DNA from: Amoebophrya sp. A120
Taxonomy: Eukaryota; Sar; Dinophyceae; Syndiniales; Amoebophryaceae
DNA: 64,000 nt
Direction: 5' to 3'
NCBI GenBank assembly: GCA_905178155.1
Contig: CAJINV010000028.1
Span: 1 to 64,000, forward strand
The position numbers were made by a program, and so were the translations under genes. The notes below the pieces were generated by a model that saw only the letters and a program-made list of their open reading frames with translations, ran no database searches and was not told where the DNA came from. This document shows positions 1 through 10,770 of this stretch, in pieces (the first letter of the stretch is position 1; each line of letters starts with the position of its first letter).

Positions 1-1
1 A

Positions 2-508
2 GCTGCGCCGGCAGGCCGAGGGACTAATCTTCGCAAAACCCCCCCTCCTGGCTGGTCCCGGCCCTCGGCGGCTTCCGACACCGGGGAGCAGCAGGTCCCG
101 ATCGTGGACGCCCTGAGGAGCTACATCCTCTCCAGGATCGAGAAGAACATCGGCAAGGGCCTGGGGGGCCTGAACAACGCCTCCACTAGTAACCGCTCCC
201 TCCTGACAACGCTTCCGATCGAAACGCCCAAAAAGAAGCAGCCCAAGCCCGAAAACCTGACCGACCTCCGTGATTGTGGACGCTGCAAGGGCAAGCACCC
301 CGGCGCCTGTCCCAACGACGCGAACCCCAACCCTGGCCGGCTGGTGGCGCAAGGAACAAGATGCAACTACATCAACCACGACACGAGGGGCGGAGCAAAA
401 AATCTGCGTCCAGGGACGGGTGAGCAACGTGGGCGTTGTAGCGCTTGGTTCCGGAGCCAAAGAAGAAGTCCGGATCATCTTCGTCGACCTCCTCGACGAA
501 CACCTTGA
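2..508 (+). CDS. Partial ORF with gag-like zinc knuckle
   Basis: This frame is open from the left edge of the window, so the true start is outside. The visible product is about 168 residues. It has an N-terminal stretch with a helical segment (residues near ALRSYILSRIEKNIGKGLGG), a Lys/Pro-rich linker, and the motif CGRCKGKHPGAC, which is CX2C-X3-H-X3-C spacing close to a retroviral-type zinc knuckle. A second Cys lies 20-odd residues further on. Zinc knuckles of this kind are common in the gag part of retrotransposons and in other nucleic-acid-binding proteins. After about base 420 the frame turns Arg-rich and looks non-coding. A Ser-rich frame at 445-690 in another phase could be a frameshifted continuation. 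No reverse transcriptase is visible. Probably a retroelement remnant. Confidence 0.45.
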   Translation, partial: AAPAGRGTNLRKTPPPGWSRPSAASDTGEQQVPIVDALRSYILSRIEKNIGKGLGGLNNASTSNRSLLTTLPIETPKKKQPKPENLTDLRDCGRCKGKHPGACPNDANPNPGRLVAQGTRCNYINHDTRGGAKNLRPGTGEQRGRCSAWFRSQRRSPDHLRRPPRRTP

Positions 509-1261
509 AGGCCTTATCGCCCTCGGCAGGCTGCAAATACGCCCAATTTGCAACCTCAGCGTCTGCGCCGTCGTTTTCACTGGATACCCCGCAGCCGGGG
601 CGCCAGACAACGCGGCGACTAGGTGAAGACATTTGTAACGAGCCCCCAGTTGATTTAGTGCTGAATACCGATGTATTTCCAACTGACTAGGGCGAACACG
701 TACGAACGTGTTCCAACGGCTCGACGGAGCGGGCAAAGAGCGGAGAGCGGATTCAAGAGCGTAGTTCGAAAATAGTGTGCGAAAAACCTATGTCCAAGAT
801 GTGAAGACCGTGTTTGACACAGTTCCAAAAATGTCACAGCAAGCTTGGCTTGCTTTGTACGGCTGCACGCAAGCGTGCAGCGAAAGACCAGAAACATGAA
901 GTGCGTTGTTTGGTGTTTTGCAGAGGACAGTGAAGAAGTAGAACCTTACACACTCTTGCAGTTGTTCATGTCATGCCTTCGCTCAAAATCGTGAAGGTGA
1001 AGCTACAACTCAAAAACACTTTGAAGCTGGCTCTCAAGACCAGAAACGTACTGCACTCACGGGAGCACTTTCTTTGGTTGCGTTTTGCGGAAGTAAACTC
1101 CTAGGGAAATCAGCTACAGCTTTTGCGGCGCTCAGTATGAGGCTTCTCTCTAGGTATTTCTTGAAGTGAAGTGCGTTGGGCTGATGTCGAAACTAGCTGC
1201 GGAAGCGGAAGAGTGAAGAAGAAGCTTTTTCATTTTCAGAAACAATATCACTACGACCGAC
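509..1261. other. No gene recognised
   Basis: Apart from the Ser-rich open frame ending at 690, I see no convincing coding sequence, element end or repeat here. It separates the zinc-knuckle frame from the first minisatellite. Confidence 0.5.
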
Positions 1262-1475
1262 CCCCATCACCGCAGCTCTGGCTGCCAGCCTCGAGTGTGG
1301 TGGTGCCGCCAAAGCGCTGACCGCCTGCTTCGGGTGTGGTGGTACGATCGCAGCTCTGGCTGCCAGCCCCCGGCGTGGTGGTACCGCCACAGCTTTGGCT
1401 GGCAGCTCCGAGTGTGGTGGTACCACCAAAGCTCTGGCGGCCAGCTCCCGATGTTGTGGTGCTTACCACGACAGC
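1262..1475. repeat. Minisatellite B, first block (about 39 bp)
   Basis: Imperfect tandem units of about 39 bp, each with GTGGTGGTACCRCCAC followed by AGCTCTGGCTGCCAGCTCC. The same family resumes at 3905-4680, so the 190-bp array between them probably expanded inside an older block. Confidence 0.85.
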
Positions 1476-1620
1476 ACCGGTTTGGCGGTGGGGAGTTGGC
1501 ATGCAAGGGTTGGTGGCGGTGGGCTGTGGGAGAGTATCAAAGGGGAGGTGCTGATGGGATGCGGGGGCGGGCGGGGGGGTGGCCTTGGCGGTGGGATGTG
1601 GGCAAGGGAGAATAGTAGCT

Positions 1621-3880
1621 TATGTACCACCGCCCCACCCGCTTATGTACCACCGCCCCACTTGCTTGTGCACCACCGCCCCACCAGCTTATGTACCACC
1701 GCCCCACTTGCTTGTGTACCACCGCCCCACCAGCTTGTGTACCACCGCCCCACCAGCTCGTGTACCACCGCCCCACCAGCTCGTGTACCACCGCCCCACC
1801 AGCTCGTGTACCACCGCCCCACGCGCCCGTGAATCGCCGCCCATGCAGCTTGTGTACCAGCTCCAGCGCCCCACCAGCTTATGTACCACCACCCCACCAA
1901 CTTATGTACCACCGCCCCACTTGCTTGGGTACCAACGCCGCACGAGCTTATGTACCACCGCCCCACCCGCTCGTGTACCACCGCCCCACCAGCTCGTGTA
2001 CCACCGCCCCACGCGCCCGTGAATCGCCGCCCATGCAGCTTGTGTACCAGCTCCAGCGCCCCACCAGCTTATGTACCACCACCCCACCAACTTATGTACC
2101 ACCGCCCCACTTGCTTGGGTACCAACGCCGCACGAGCTTATGTACCACCGCCCCACCCGCTCGTGTACCACCGCCCCACCAGCTCGTGTACCACCGCCCC
2201 ACGCGCCCGTGAATCGCCGCCCATGCAGCTTGTGTACCAGCTCCAGCGCCCCACCAGCTTATGTACCACCACCCCACCAACTTATGTACCACCGCCCCAC
2301 TTGCTTGGGTACCAACGCCGCACGAGCTTATGTACCACCGCCCCACCCGCTCGTGTACCACCGCCCCACCAGCTCGTGTACCACCGCCCCACGCGCCCGT
2401 GAATCGCCGCCCATGCAGCTTGTGTACCAGCTCCAGCGCCCCACCAGCTTATGTACCACCACCCCACCAACTTATGTACCACCGCCCCACTTGCTTGGGT
2501 ACCAACGCCGCACGAGCTTATGTACCACCGCCCCACCCGCTCGTGTACCACCGCCCCACCAGCTCGTGTACCACCGCCCCACGCGCCCGTGAATCGCCGC
2601 CCATGCAGCTTGTGTACCAGCTCCAGCGCCCCACCAGCTTATGTACCACCACCCCACCAACTTATGTACCACCGCCCCACTTGCTTGGGTACCAACGCCG
2701 CACGAGCTTATGTACCACCGCCCCACCCGCTCGTGTACCACCGCCCCACCAGCTCGTGTACCACCGCCCCACGCGCCCGTGAATCGCCGCCCATGCAGCT
2801 TGTGTACCAGCTCCAGCGCCCCACCAGCTTATGTACCACCACCCCACCAACTTATGTACCACCGCCCCACTTGCTTGGGTACCAACGCCGCACGAGCTTA
2901 TGTACCACCGCCCCACCCGCTCGTGTACCACCGCCCCACCAGCTCGTGTACCACCGCCCCACGCGCCCGTGAATCGCCGCCCATGCAGCTTGTGTACCAG
3001 CTCCAGCGCCCCACCAGCTTATGTACCACCACCCCACCAACTTATGTACCACCGCCCCACTTGCTTGGGTACCAACGCCGCACGAGCTTATGTACCACCG
3101 CCCCACCCGCTCGTGTACCACCGCCCCACCAGCTCGTGTACCACCGCCCCACGCGCCCGTGAATCGCCGCCCATGCAGCTTGTGTACCAGCTCCAGCGCC
3201 CCACCAGCTTATGTACCACCACCCCACCAACTTATGTACCACCGCCCCACTTGCTTGGGTACCAACGCCGCACGAGCTTATGTACCACCGCCCCACCCGC
3301 TCGTGTACCACCGCCCCACCAGCTCGTGTACCACCGCCCCACGCGCCCGTGAATCGCCGCCCATGCAGCTTGTGTACCAGCTCCAGCGCCCCACCAGCTT
3401 ATGTACCACCACCCCACCAACTTATGTACCACCGCCCCACTTGCTTGGGTACCAACGCCGCACGAGCTTATGTACCACCGCCCCACCCGCTCGTGTACCA
3501 CCGCCCCACCAGCTCGTGTACCACCGCCCCACGCGCCCGTGAATCGCCGCCCATGCAGCTTGTGTACCAGCTCCAGCGCCCCACCAGCTTATGTACCACC
3601 ACCCCACCAACTTATGTACCACCGCCCCACTTGCTTGGGTACCAACGCCGCACGAGCTTATGTACCACCGCCCCACCCGCTCGTGTACCACCGCCCCACC
3701 AGCTCGTGTACCACCGCCCCACGCGCCCGTGAATCGCCGCCCATGCAGCTTGTGTACCAGCTCCAGCGCCCCACCAGCTTATGTACCACCACCCCACCAA
3801 CTTATGTACCACCGCCCCACTTGCTTGGGTACCAACGCCGCACGAGCTTATGTACCACCGCCCCACCCGCCCGGGAATCG
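1621..3880. repeat. Minisatellite A: 23-bp monomers in 190-bp units
   Basis: The monomer is about 23 bp (CACCGCCCCACCAGCTCGTG plus TAC). From about 1821 it is organised as a higher-order unit of exactly 190 bp. Unit starts, marked by the variant GTGAATCGCCGCCCATGCAG, fall at 1827, 2017, 2207 and so on to 3727: eleven copies with no differences that I can see. A shortened twelfth unit ends near 3890. Long open frames on both strands are by-products of the composition, since neither 23 nor 190 is a multiple of three. The homogeneity indicates very recent amplification. Confidence 0.95.
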
Positions 3881-3904
3881 CCGCCCCCCCAGCAGCTTGT
3901 GTAC

Positions 3905-4680
3905 CACCGCCTTTGGGTGTGGTGGTGCCACCCCCGCTCTGCCGGCTGCCAGTGTTGTCGTACCAAAATAGACGCTCTGCCAGCTGTCAGTGTGGCGGTA
4001 CCAAAACAGCTCTCCTCTGTCAGTTGCCAGTGCGGTGCTGGTGCCAGCTGCAGATCAGAAGAGCACTGCCAGGTGCGAGTGTCGTGGCGGTACCACCACA
4101 TCACAGCTCTGGCTTTGTCCGGTGTGGTGGTACCAACAAAGCCTTTGCTGCCCGCTCGCGGTTCGGGCGTACCACCACAGCCATGGCGGCCACGTCCGGG
4201 CATGGTGGCACCGCCACAGGTCTGGCTGCCGGCTCTCCGGCTCCCAGCTCAGGCTATCGCTATGTTGCCGGTACCACCGCAGCGCGGGCTGCCAGCACTG
4301 GCTATGCTGGTACCACCACAGTTCTGGCCTGCAGCCCCGGTGTGGCGGTACCACCACAGCTCTGGCTCCCAGCTCCACGTGTGGTGGTACCACCGCCGCT
4401 CTGGCTGCCAGCTCCGGGTGTGGTGGTACCACCAGAAGGCGGCCTGCTTCCCTCGGGTTTGGTGGTACCACCATAGTTCTGGCTTACCTCCCGGTGTTGT
4501 GGTGCCGCCACAGTTCTGGCTTCCAAATTCCGGTGTGGTGGTACGGCCGCCGCTCTGGGTGCCACGACCGGGATTCGTGGCACCACCGCAGCTCTGGCTG
4601 CCAGATCCCGGCGTGGCTGCGTACCACGCCAGCCCCGGACGCGAGCTCCTCGGTGTGGTGGTACCGCAACAACCGTCCAC
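3905..4680. repeat. Minisatellite B, second block
   Basis: Degenerate units of about 39-42 bp built on GGTACCACCACAGCTCTGGC. They are more diverged than the 190-bp array beside them. Open frames through this block show the repeat composition and no domain. Confidence 0.85.
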
Positions 4681-5371
4681 CGCAGCGAACCCGAGCAGCC
4701 ACCGCACAGAACCCGAGCCGCCACCGCACGGAGCCCAACCCGCCACCGCACCGAGACCTGGCGATGCGGTATGGGCAAGGTCAGGTGCCGGTGGAGTGTG
4801 GGCAAAGTCGGGTGGCGGTGTAGGCAAGTGCAGGTGGCGGTGGTGTGTAGGCGAGGAAATTTCAAAGTTTTGTTTTTATCCGTTAAAAAAAAACCGCGAA
4901 ATTTCAAATTTTTATTTTTATCGGGCTCTTCTCGTCGAAGTCAAACAAGATGCAGTTGCTGCAACCCAGCACGGAGCTACTAGCCGAAGCCGGCCACCAT
5001 TGATTGCAGCCACCACCACCCACATCAGCCACCACCACCCACTGCTGAACAAGCCACGACCAGCCACTCACAGCGGAAGCCAGCGAGGCTAGTGATCCAC
5101 CACCCCACCCACAGCGGAACCCACCATCACCCACACACGGTGGTGCTGGTGGTGGTGGCCTCACCAGCTGAGCTTGTGTACCACTGCCCCACCAAGACTC
5201 TTGGTGGGGCGTTGGTGCAGATGCTCTTAGTAGCATCTAATATTTTTTGATCTCTAGACACCAAAGTAGCGCTTCACTTTTATCTCTAGACACCAAAGTA
5301 GCGCGCTCACCTAAGTAGACAATGTAGCGAGCCACCTTCCTGGTGTTTCAGATGCAAACTCTCGGACCAGA
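4681..5371. other. No gene; short direct repeats
   Basis: A/T tracts near 4855-4925, then CACCACCACCC-rich sequence. The segment TCTAGACACCAAAGTAGCG occurs twice in tandem near 5252-5305. No coding evidence. Confidence 0.5.
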
Positions 5372-5878
5372 TCTCGGCGCCACTGCCCCGCCTCGCCCAC
5401 TTCGAGGTGGGCGGGCGGTGACACACGTCCCGGGCCAGACCTCGCTGTCACCGCCCCGCCCACTTCGAGGTGGGCGGGGCGGTGACGCACGCCCTTGACC
5501 AGACCTCGCTGTCACCGCCCCGCCCACTTCGAGGTGGGCGGGGCGGTGACGCACGCCCTTGACCAGACCTCGCTGTCACCGCCCCGCCCACTTCGAGGTG
5601 GGCGGGGCGGTGACGCACGCCCTTGACCAGACCTCGCTGTCACCGCCCCGCCCACTTCGAGGTGGGCGGGGCGGTGACGCACGCCCTTGACCAGACCTCG
5701 CTGTCACCGCCCCGCCCACTTCGAGGTGGGCGGGGAGGTGGCGCACGCCCTTGACCAGACCTCGCTGGCACCGCCCCGCCCACTTCCGGGTGGGCGGGGC
5801 GGGCGGTGGCGCACGTCCTCGACCAGACCTCGCTGTCACCACCCCGCCCACTAAAGTGGGCCGGGCGGTGACATACGT
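5372..5878. repeat. Minisatellite C: 64-bp units, each a hairpin
   Basis: About eight tandem units of 64 bp. The central ones are nearly identical, the outer ones diverged. Each contains an inverted repeat: GTCACCGCCCCGCCCAC, a six-base loop TTCGAG, then GTGGGCGGGGCGGTGAC, so stem and loop are regularly spaced. The first, seventh and eighth units vary in the loop and the last has only a short stem. Confidence 0.9.
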
Positions 5879-6240
5879 CTGCGCTTAGACGGCCTCAACA
5901 CTGACACCCAGTCACAACGAGAGCACCAAGGAGTGCTCACGGCACCACCACCTGCCGATTGGCGGCGGGGCTGGGAAGGTTGTCACGGCCTCACCATCGG
6001 CCCAGGCAAAGCGACGTTGGCAGAGGGTGCCACTGGCCCCATTGATCATCTGCAGAATGGTGGTTGGGCTAGCAACGTTGCCCACGGACCCACTGATTCT
6101 TTCAGCACCATTCAGGCAGAACGAGGGCGCCAAGGGCGGCCAATGGCCCCACCGCCGGCAGATTGCTGGTTGAGCTAGCACGGGTGCCCACGGCCTCAAC
6201 TCTCAGTCAGAGTAAGTGCGCCAAAGGTTGCCCTCGGCCC
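5879..6240. other. Degenerate repeat, no gene
   Basis: Loose repeats of roughly 85 bp around CCCACGGCCTCA and GGCCCCACC phrases, too diverged to align by eye. No coding evidence. Confidence 0.4.
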
Positions 6241-7580
6241 CACCACCTGGGAGACCCGGGGCCAGGTCTTCGCGGGCTTTCCAATTTCGCCAATCTCGCC
6301 TAAGCTTGCGGGGGATGGCACTCACGGGGCCCCCACAATGCTAGACCCTTGGCCGGGTCTTCGCGGGCTTTCCAGTTTCGCCCATCTCGCTTAAGTCTGC
6401 GGGGGATGGCACGCACGAGGCAAGACCCGGGGCCAGGTCTTCGCGGGCTTTCCAGTTTCGCCGATCCCGCTTGAGTTTGCGGGGGATGGCACTCACGAGG
6501 CAAGACCCGGGGCCAGGTCTTCGCGGGCTTTCAATTTCGCCAATCTCACCTAAGCTTGCGGGGGATGGCACTCACGGGGAACCCACAATGCTAGACCCTT
6601 GGCCGGGTCTTCGCGGGCTTTCCAGTTTCGCCAATCTCGCTTAAGTTTGCGGGGGATGGCACTCACGAGGCAAGACCCGGGGCCAGGTCTTCGCGGGCTT
6701 TCCAGTTTCGCCAATCCCGCTTAAGTTTGCGGGGGATGGCACTCACGAGGCAAGACCCGGGGCCAGGTCTTCGCGGGCTTTCCAATTTCGCCAATCTCGC
6801 CTAAGCTTGCGGGGGATGGCACTCACGGGGCCCCCACAATGCTAGACCCTTGGCCGGGTCTTCGCGGGCTTTCCAGTTTCGCCAATCTCGCTTAAGTTTG
6901 CGGGGGATGGCACTCACGAGGCAAGACCCGGGGCCAGGTCTTCGCGGGCTTTCCAGTTTCGCCAATCCCGCTGAAGTTTGCGGGGGATGGCACTCACGAG
7001 GCAAGACCCGGGGCCAGGTCTTCGCGGGCTTTTCAATTTCGCCAATCTCGCCTAAGCTTGCGGGGGATGGCACTCACGGGGCCCCCACAATGCTAGACCC
7101 TTGGCCGGGTCTTCGCGGGCTTTCCAGTTTCGCCAATCTCGCTTAAGTTTGCGGGGGATGGCACTCACGAGGCAAGACCCGGGGCCAGGTCTTCGCGGGC
7201 TTTCCAGTTTCGCCAATCCCGCTGAAGTTTGCGGGGGATGGCACTCACGAGGCAAGACCCGGGGCCAGGTCTTCGCGGGCTTTTCAATTTCGCCAATCTC
7301 GCCTAAGCTTGCGGGGGATGGCACTCACGGGGCCCCCACAATGCTAGACCCTTGGCCGGGTCTTCGCGGGCTTTCCAGTTTCGCCAATCTCGCTTAAGTT
7401 TGCGGGGGATGGCACTCACGAGGCCCCCACAATGCTAGACCCTGGGCCGGGTCTTCGCGGGCTTTCCAGTTTCGCCAGTCTCGCTGAAGTTTGCAGGGGG
7501 TGGCACTCACGAGGCAAGACCCGGGGCCAGGTCTTCGCGGGCTTTCCAATTTCGCCAATCTCGACTAAGCTTGCGGGTGC
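6241..7580. repeat. Minisatellite D: 84-bp monomer, 251-bp higher-order unit
   Basis: The monomer of about 84 bp contains CAGGTCTTCGCGGGCTTTCC and GCGGGGGATGGCACTCACG. Three slightly different monomers form a 251-bp unit that repeats at 6801, 7052 and 7303; the diagnostic phrase CCCCCACAATGCTAGACCC marks every third monomer. Open frames in both directions here are repeat artefacts. Confidence 0.9.
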
Positions 7581-8884
7581 TAGACCAGAAGGCCCTGCCC
7601 CAAGCTCCGTCGCTAGACCAGAAGGCCCTGCCCCAACAAAGGAAATCTGGCGAGACTGGCAAAGCCAGAACGCCCAAGAAGATCTGGCCTTCCGCAAACT
7701 CGGGGAGACCGGCGAAGCGAGCAAGTCCGAAAAGATCAGGGCCCAGACGGGCATTTGCTGGGCAAATACGCACTTCAGGGCGCCCACTGAAAACGCGTGA
7801 TGCAATCGAAAGAAATGCGAACGTGCACAACTGACGAGAGTCACTATTTCCGGATCTTAATCAAAGTAAAACTAAAACAGGACAGACCTTTCAGGTGAAA
7901 TAATATGGAACTTCACATCTTCTTCATCCTACGTAGTACGTGAGCCTTCCCTACGAGTAGATCGCACGTTGCGTGTAGAGCGGAAAGAACGAAAACAAAA
8001 TAAGTTGTACATTTAAGAGACTAAGACCAGCGCTGGGAGTGTGAGTCAAATTCCTGTGAATCGAGTCCGAACGGGTTCTGGGGATCGGGATTTTCCTCGC
8101 TTCGCCAATAGAGATGATGAAGCAGATAACTGCGGCGCAGCGAGTCTTCGCTCGATCCTTCTTCGAAAACACTTTGAATAGAGTTAGAGAAGGTTTGACA
8201 AGAAACTCGCATTAAAACAAAAGGCGTTCGCGGGTTTCAGACTGTAGCTGTACATAAGCTGCAACATTAAGTAATCTTTCTCTATCCCACCATATTGACG
8301 TGACACGAGCGAAATTATGCGCCTCGCGGTGAATACTTTCTTCTGTCATTCAAGAACCACTCTACTAAATTCATTGGGCAGTGGGTTTTTTTTTGCTTTG
8401 CACTCTATCACAAAGAACACAGAAGCAAAAAGTGTAGGCGAAACATTCGTCGTTGTTCGTACATTCAGAACTCAAATAATAGGTAAAGGCTCAGCAGGGT
8501 AGCTATTACAACGTCACCGTAGCTCTTATAACTTCCGTAGGTAGGTAAAGATCTCTTACAGGGTCGCTCTTACAACTGCATCGCGACTGCCGGTTTCTGT
8601 TTTTCTTTTCTTGTTTCGAGGCTTTACTGTGTGATACACAAAAGATCGGCTACCTCTCGGGCGGCTTGCAGTCAGGTTAGTTCATTTATGGGGTTACTTT
8701 GATCAAGCAGCGGGTAAAAGTTTTGCTTGTTCGTACGAGTGGAAACGTGGTTTTCCGGGTGAAGGTTTTGCCTTCTTCTCACGTTCTAGCGCTACTAAAT
8801 AAAAACACTCGGCTGCGACAAGTGACTTTGCACTAACGCCTGAAAAAAGAAGGAAGGCCTGGCGCTCTGCGATAAAGATTTGTA
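7581..8884. other. No gene recognised
   Basis: A direct duplication of GCTAGACCAGAAGGCCCTGC lies at 7579-7645. The rest has scattered short open frames with no recognisable domain. GTAGCTATTACAAC and GTCGCTCTTACAAC phrases near 8503-8580 look like remnants of a short repeat. Confidence 0.4.
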
Positions 8885-8931
8885 TATGAAAGACTTGCAT
8901 TTATACGAATGCGATACTTTTGCACAGGATA
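8885..8931. mobile_element. Introner family B, one end only
   Basis: The terminal sequence GCGATACTTTTGCACAGGAT followed by A matches the right end of complete family-B introners at 26178-26337 and 48932-49081. No matching left end was found below it, so the element is truncated or too diverged to see. Confidence 0.6.
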
Positions 8932-8943
8932 AAATACCCACTT

Positions 8944-9046
8944 CGCCCATTCTCCCTGCTCCCACTCTTCCCGACGGCCGAACAGCTTTTGGCCGACGTG
9001 GTAACCTCGTGGCGGCGCGGATGAACTTGAGGCTGCAGTGTCCCTT
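8944..9046 (-). pseudogene. Duplicated exon piece of the Tudor-like gene at 20410-27515
   Basis: About 100 bases match 20716-20822, the last exon of the large gene at 20410-27515, with roughly 90 percent identity by eye. On the minus strand it would encode a changed copy of residues around PPRVYHAGQKLFGRREEWEQ, with several replacements including one in WEQREWAN. It is bounded on one side by a family-B introner end at 8931. On the other it continues past the position where the parent gene has a 385-bp introner. Upstream the parental frame is closed by stop codons, so this is a pseudo-exon or an exon of an unfinished paralogue using a splice acceptor near 9022. Confidence 0.6.
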
Positions 9047-9484
9047 TACTGCTGTCAGCAGCACCTCCAGCTCCCAGGCCCGCCATGCTGGCGGCTGCGG
9101 AAGCGGGTAAAGGAAGTAGTTGTTTTCTTGCTGAAGGAGTCTTCCTTCAGGTCAGGACGCAACACGAACCCGACCTGTTCTAGAAGGCCGAATCAGGGGT
9201 TGTGCTGCTCTGATCTGACACTCGCCCGCGTGGGGTTCACCGGTATATGATAACAGGAACGTGGGAGTGGAAGAAAATCAACTTGCTTGTACGGGGGCAG
9301 AGCTTCAGGGGCAGCACACTGGATACAATTTTTACAAGTTTAAAAATTTATCAGGCGCTACTTGCTGTATGGCTCAGCGACGCGCTGCTTGCACGGCGCA
9401 AGTGCATTAGTGCAGCGATGCGTAATAAACTAAAGGAGTCGCTACAAATGGCGGAGAGAGTTATTTACGGCTGCAAGGGCTTTC
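9047..9484. other. No gene recognised
   Basis: A minus-strand frame begins with MAGLGAGGAADSSKG and could be an upstream exon for the fragment at 8944-9046, but support is thin. Nothing else seen. Confidence 0.3.
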
Positions 9485-10175
9485 TTGTTTAGGATTAGGT
9501 CCTCGCACACTGCGACGCACAAAAATACACTAGCTAGCACTGTCATGTGGGGTGGAGAATGGCCAATTGCAAATTGAGTCAAGTTAAAGCAAGATCAGCG
9601 CAACCGCCCGCCAACGTCGAGAAAAAGAGCAAAAAAACAACAACAAAAAATCGACTCGAGTGTTCACCTGCGTCGAAAAAACGGATCTCGCGCACTTCCT
9701 TGCGAAATGTATTCCCTCGCTTTCAATCGATCGCAAAACCGTAAGAACAAGGCTTTTTTGCACGAACACAGAGCGCAAGAAAGACAATCTAGCAAGCGAA
9801 GCGGTGGTGGACGGAAGTACGCGCCACCAACACGTGCTCGCCTTATCAAGAATAGCTGCGATGCACACTAGCTACTGAGTCATTGGTTTCTGATGCCCTT
9901 GCTTGGTGTTGTTGCCGCGAAGAAAAACATCGAGATGGACTCTTTTGCAGAGCCGAGCGACTTGAGGTTGCCTCTGTAACATTCAGATTGACTGATGCCA
10001 TAGTGGTAGTGCGGCAGCGGTGTCAGATGGATATATATACTGGCATCGGAAGAAGTAGAGTGAGTTGCGGCACCCGAAGTTATTGTTATTGCACTCAAGA
10101 GTTGTACGATGAAAATAACCAAAAGTTCTTTTATCAAAGTAAAAGCTTCGTCTATCATTCTGGGTAGTTCATCCC
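9485..10175. repeat. Dispersed repeat R1, copy 1 (intact)
   Basis: This 690-bp segment aligns in order with two separated blocks, 17489-17794 and 19640-20068. It starts at TTGTTTAGGATTAGGTC and the similarity ends just after CTGGGTAGTTCATCCCC. Identity is high but there are many small indels. In the other copy about 1.85 kb lies between the halves. No terminal inverted repeats are obvious. The last 70 bp overlap a plausible exon. Confidence 0.75.
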
Positions 10176-10764
10176 CCCCCGACTTCCCTCGCCGTAACTT
10201 GTGCGAAGTTTCCAAGCTGCTCTCCACCCCCGATCGGTATATTGTTCTTCCGTTGCAAAGTTTCCCACAACTGTCGCGCTTCTATCAAATGTAAAAATGT
10301 CTGGGTATGGAAGAATGCAACTTGTCATGCTAAATCTCAAGCATGCAAAAATCTGTGTTGCATGATTACCAAAAGTCGTCCGGTTCGACCAAGTCGGGAG
10401 GGAGTTTGTCATGCAGTATAGGCATTAGAAAGGTCTCTCAGAATCTGTCATGCTATGTCCTACATACCAGACCTCGTCGGTCATGGAAAACCTACATGAC
10501 AAGTCTGGCAATCTTCCAGACCCAGACATTTTTGCAATCCATAGCTTCCTGGGGTGTACAGTAGCCATGACGTTCGTGTTGCTGGGAGAATCAATGGTTG
10601 CAACGACTACAACGTTCTACCTGCAGCTCCCACTTCTTCTATAATTGCTACTGTATTGCAGAACCAGAAGAAAAGCGAAGAGAGCCGACAAAATGAACAT
10701 TGGTCAGGAGATCGTGCCCTCAGGCTGCACCGCTTCGTTCTACATCTACAAAGCATTTGCATAG
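10109..10764 (+). CDS. Small plus-strand gene, hypothetical, interrupted by an introner
   Basis: A plus-strand frame starts at ATG 10109 and runs to the introner at 10283. Removing the element plus one copy of its 5-bp duplication GCTTC joins SRF to LG without frame loss. A conventional intron may follow: donor GTGTAC near 10554, acceptor TTGCAG near 10660, phases compatible. The last exon would then read TRRKAKRADKMNIGQEIVPS and end at the TAG at 10762-10764. The product of about 95 residues matches no family I know. Its stop lies 6 bp from the stop of the convergent gene at 10771-19079. Part of the first exon lies in repeat R1. Coding status is uncertain. Confidence 0.35.
10283..10543. mobile_element. 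Introner family A, 261 bp
   Basis: Left end TATCAAATGTAAAAATGTCT; right end is the complement ending TTTTTGCAATCCATA. It is flanked by perfect 5-bp duplications GCTTC. The body has several TTGTCATGC phrases and resembles the elements at 17866-18126 and 19333-19560. Confidence 0.9.
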
Positions 10765-10770
10765 TTCTAA

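Noticed and set aside
3401-5092. 563-codon open frame through the 190-bp array and minisatellite B
   Set aside because: Its residues follow the repeat period. Similar frames exist on both strands, and the 190-bp unit is not a multiple of three.
5372-5878. Possible CRISPR array
   Set aside because: The units are 64 bp and contiguous with no variable spacers, and no cas-like gene is present.
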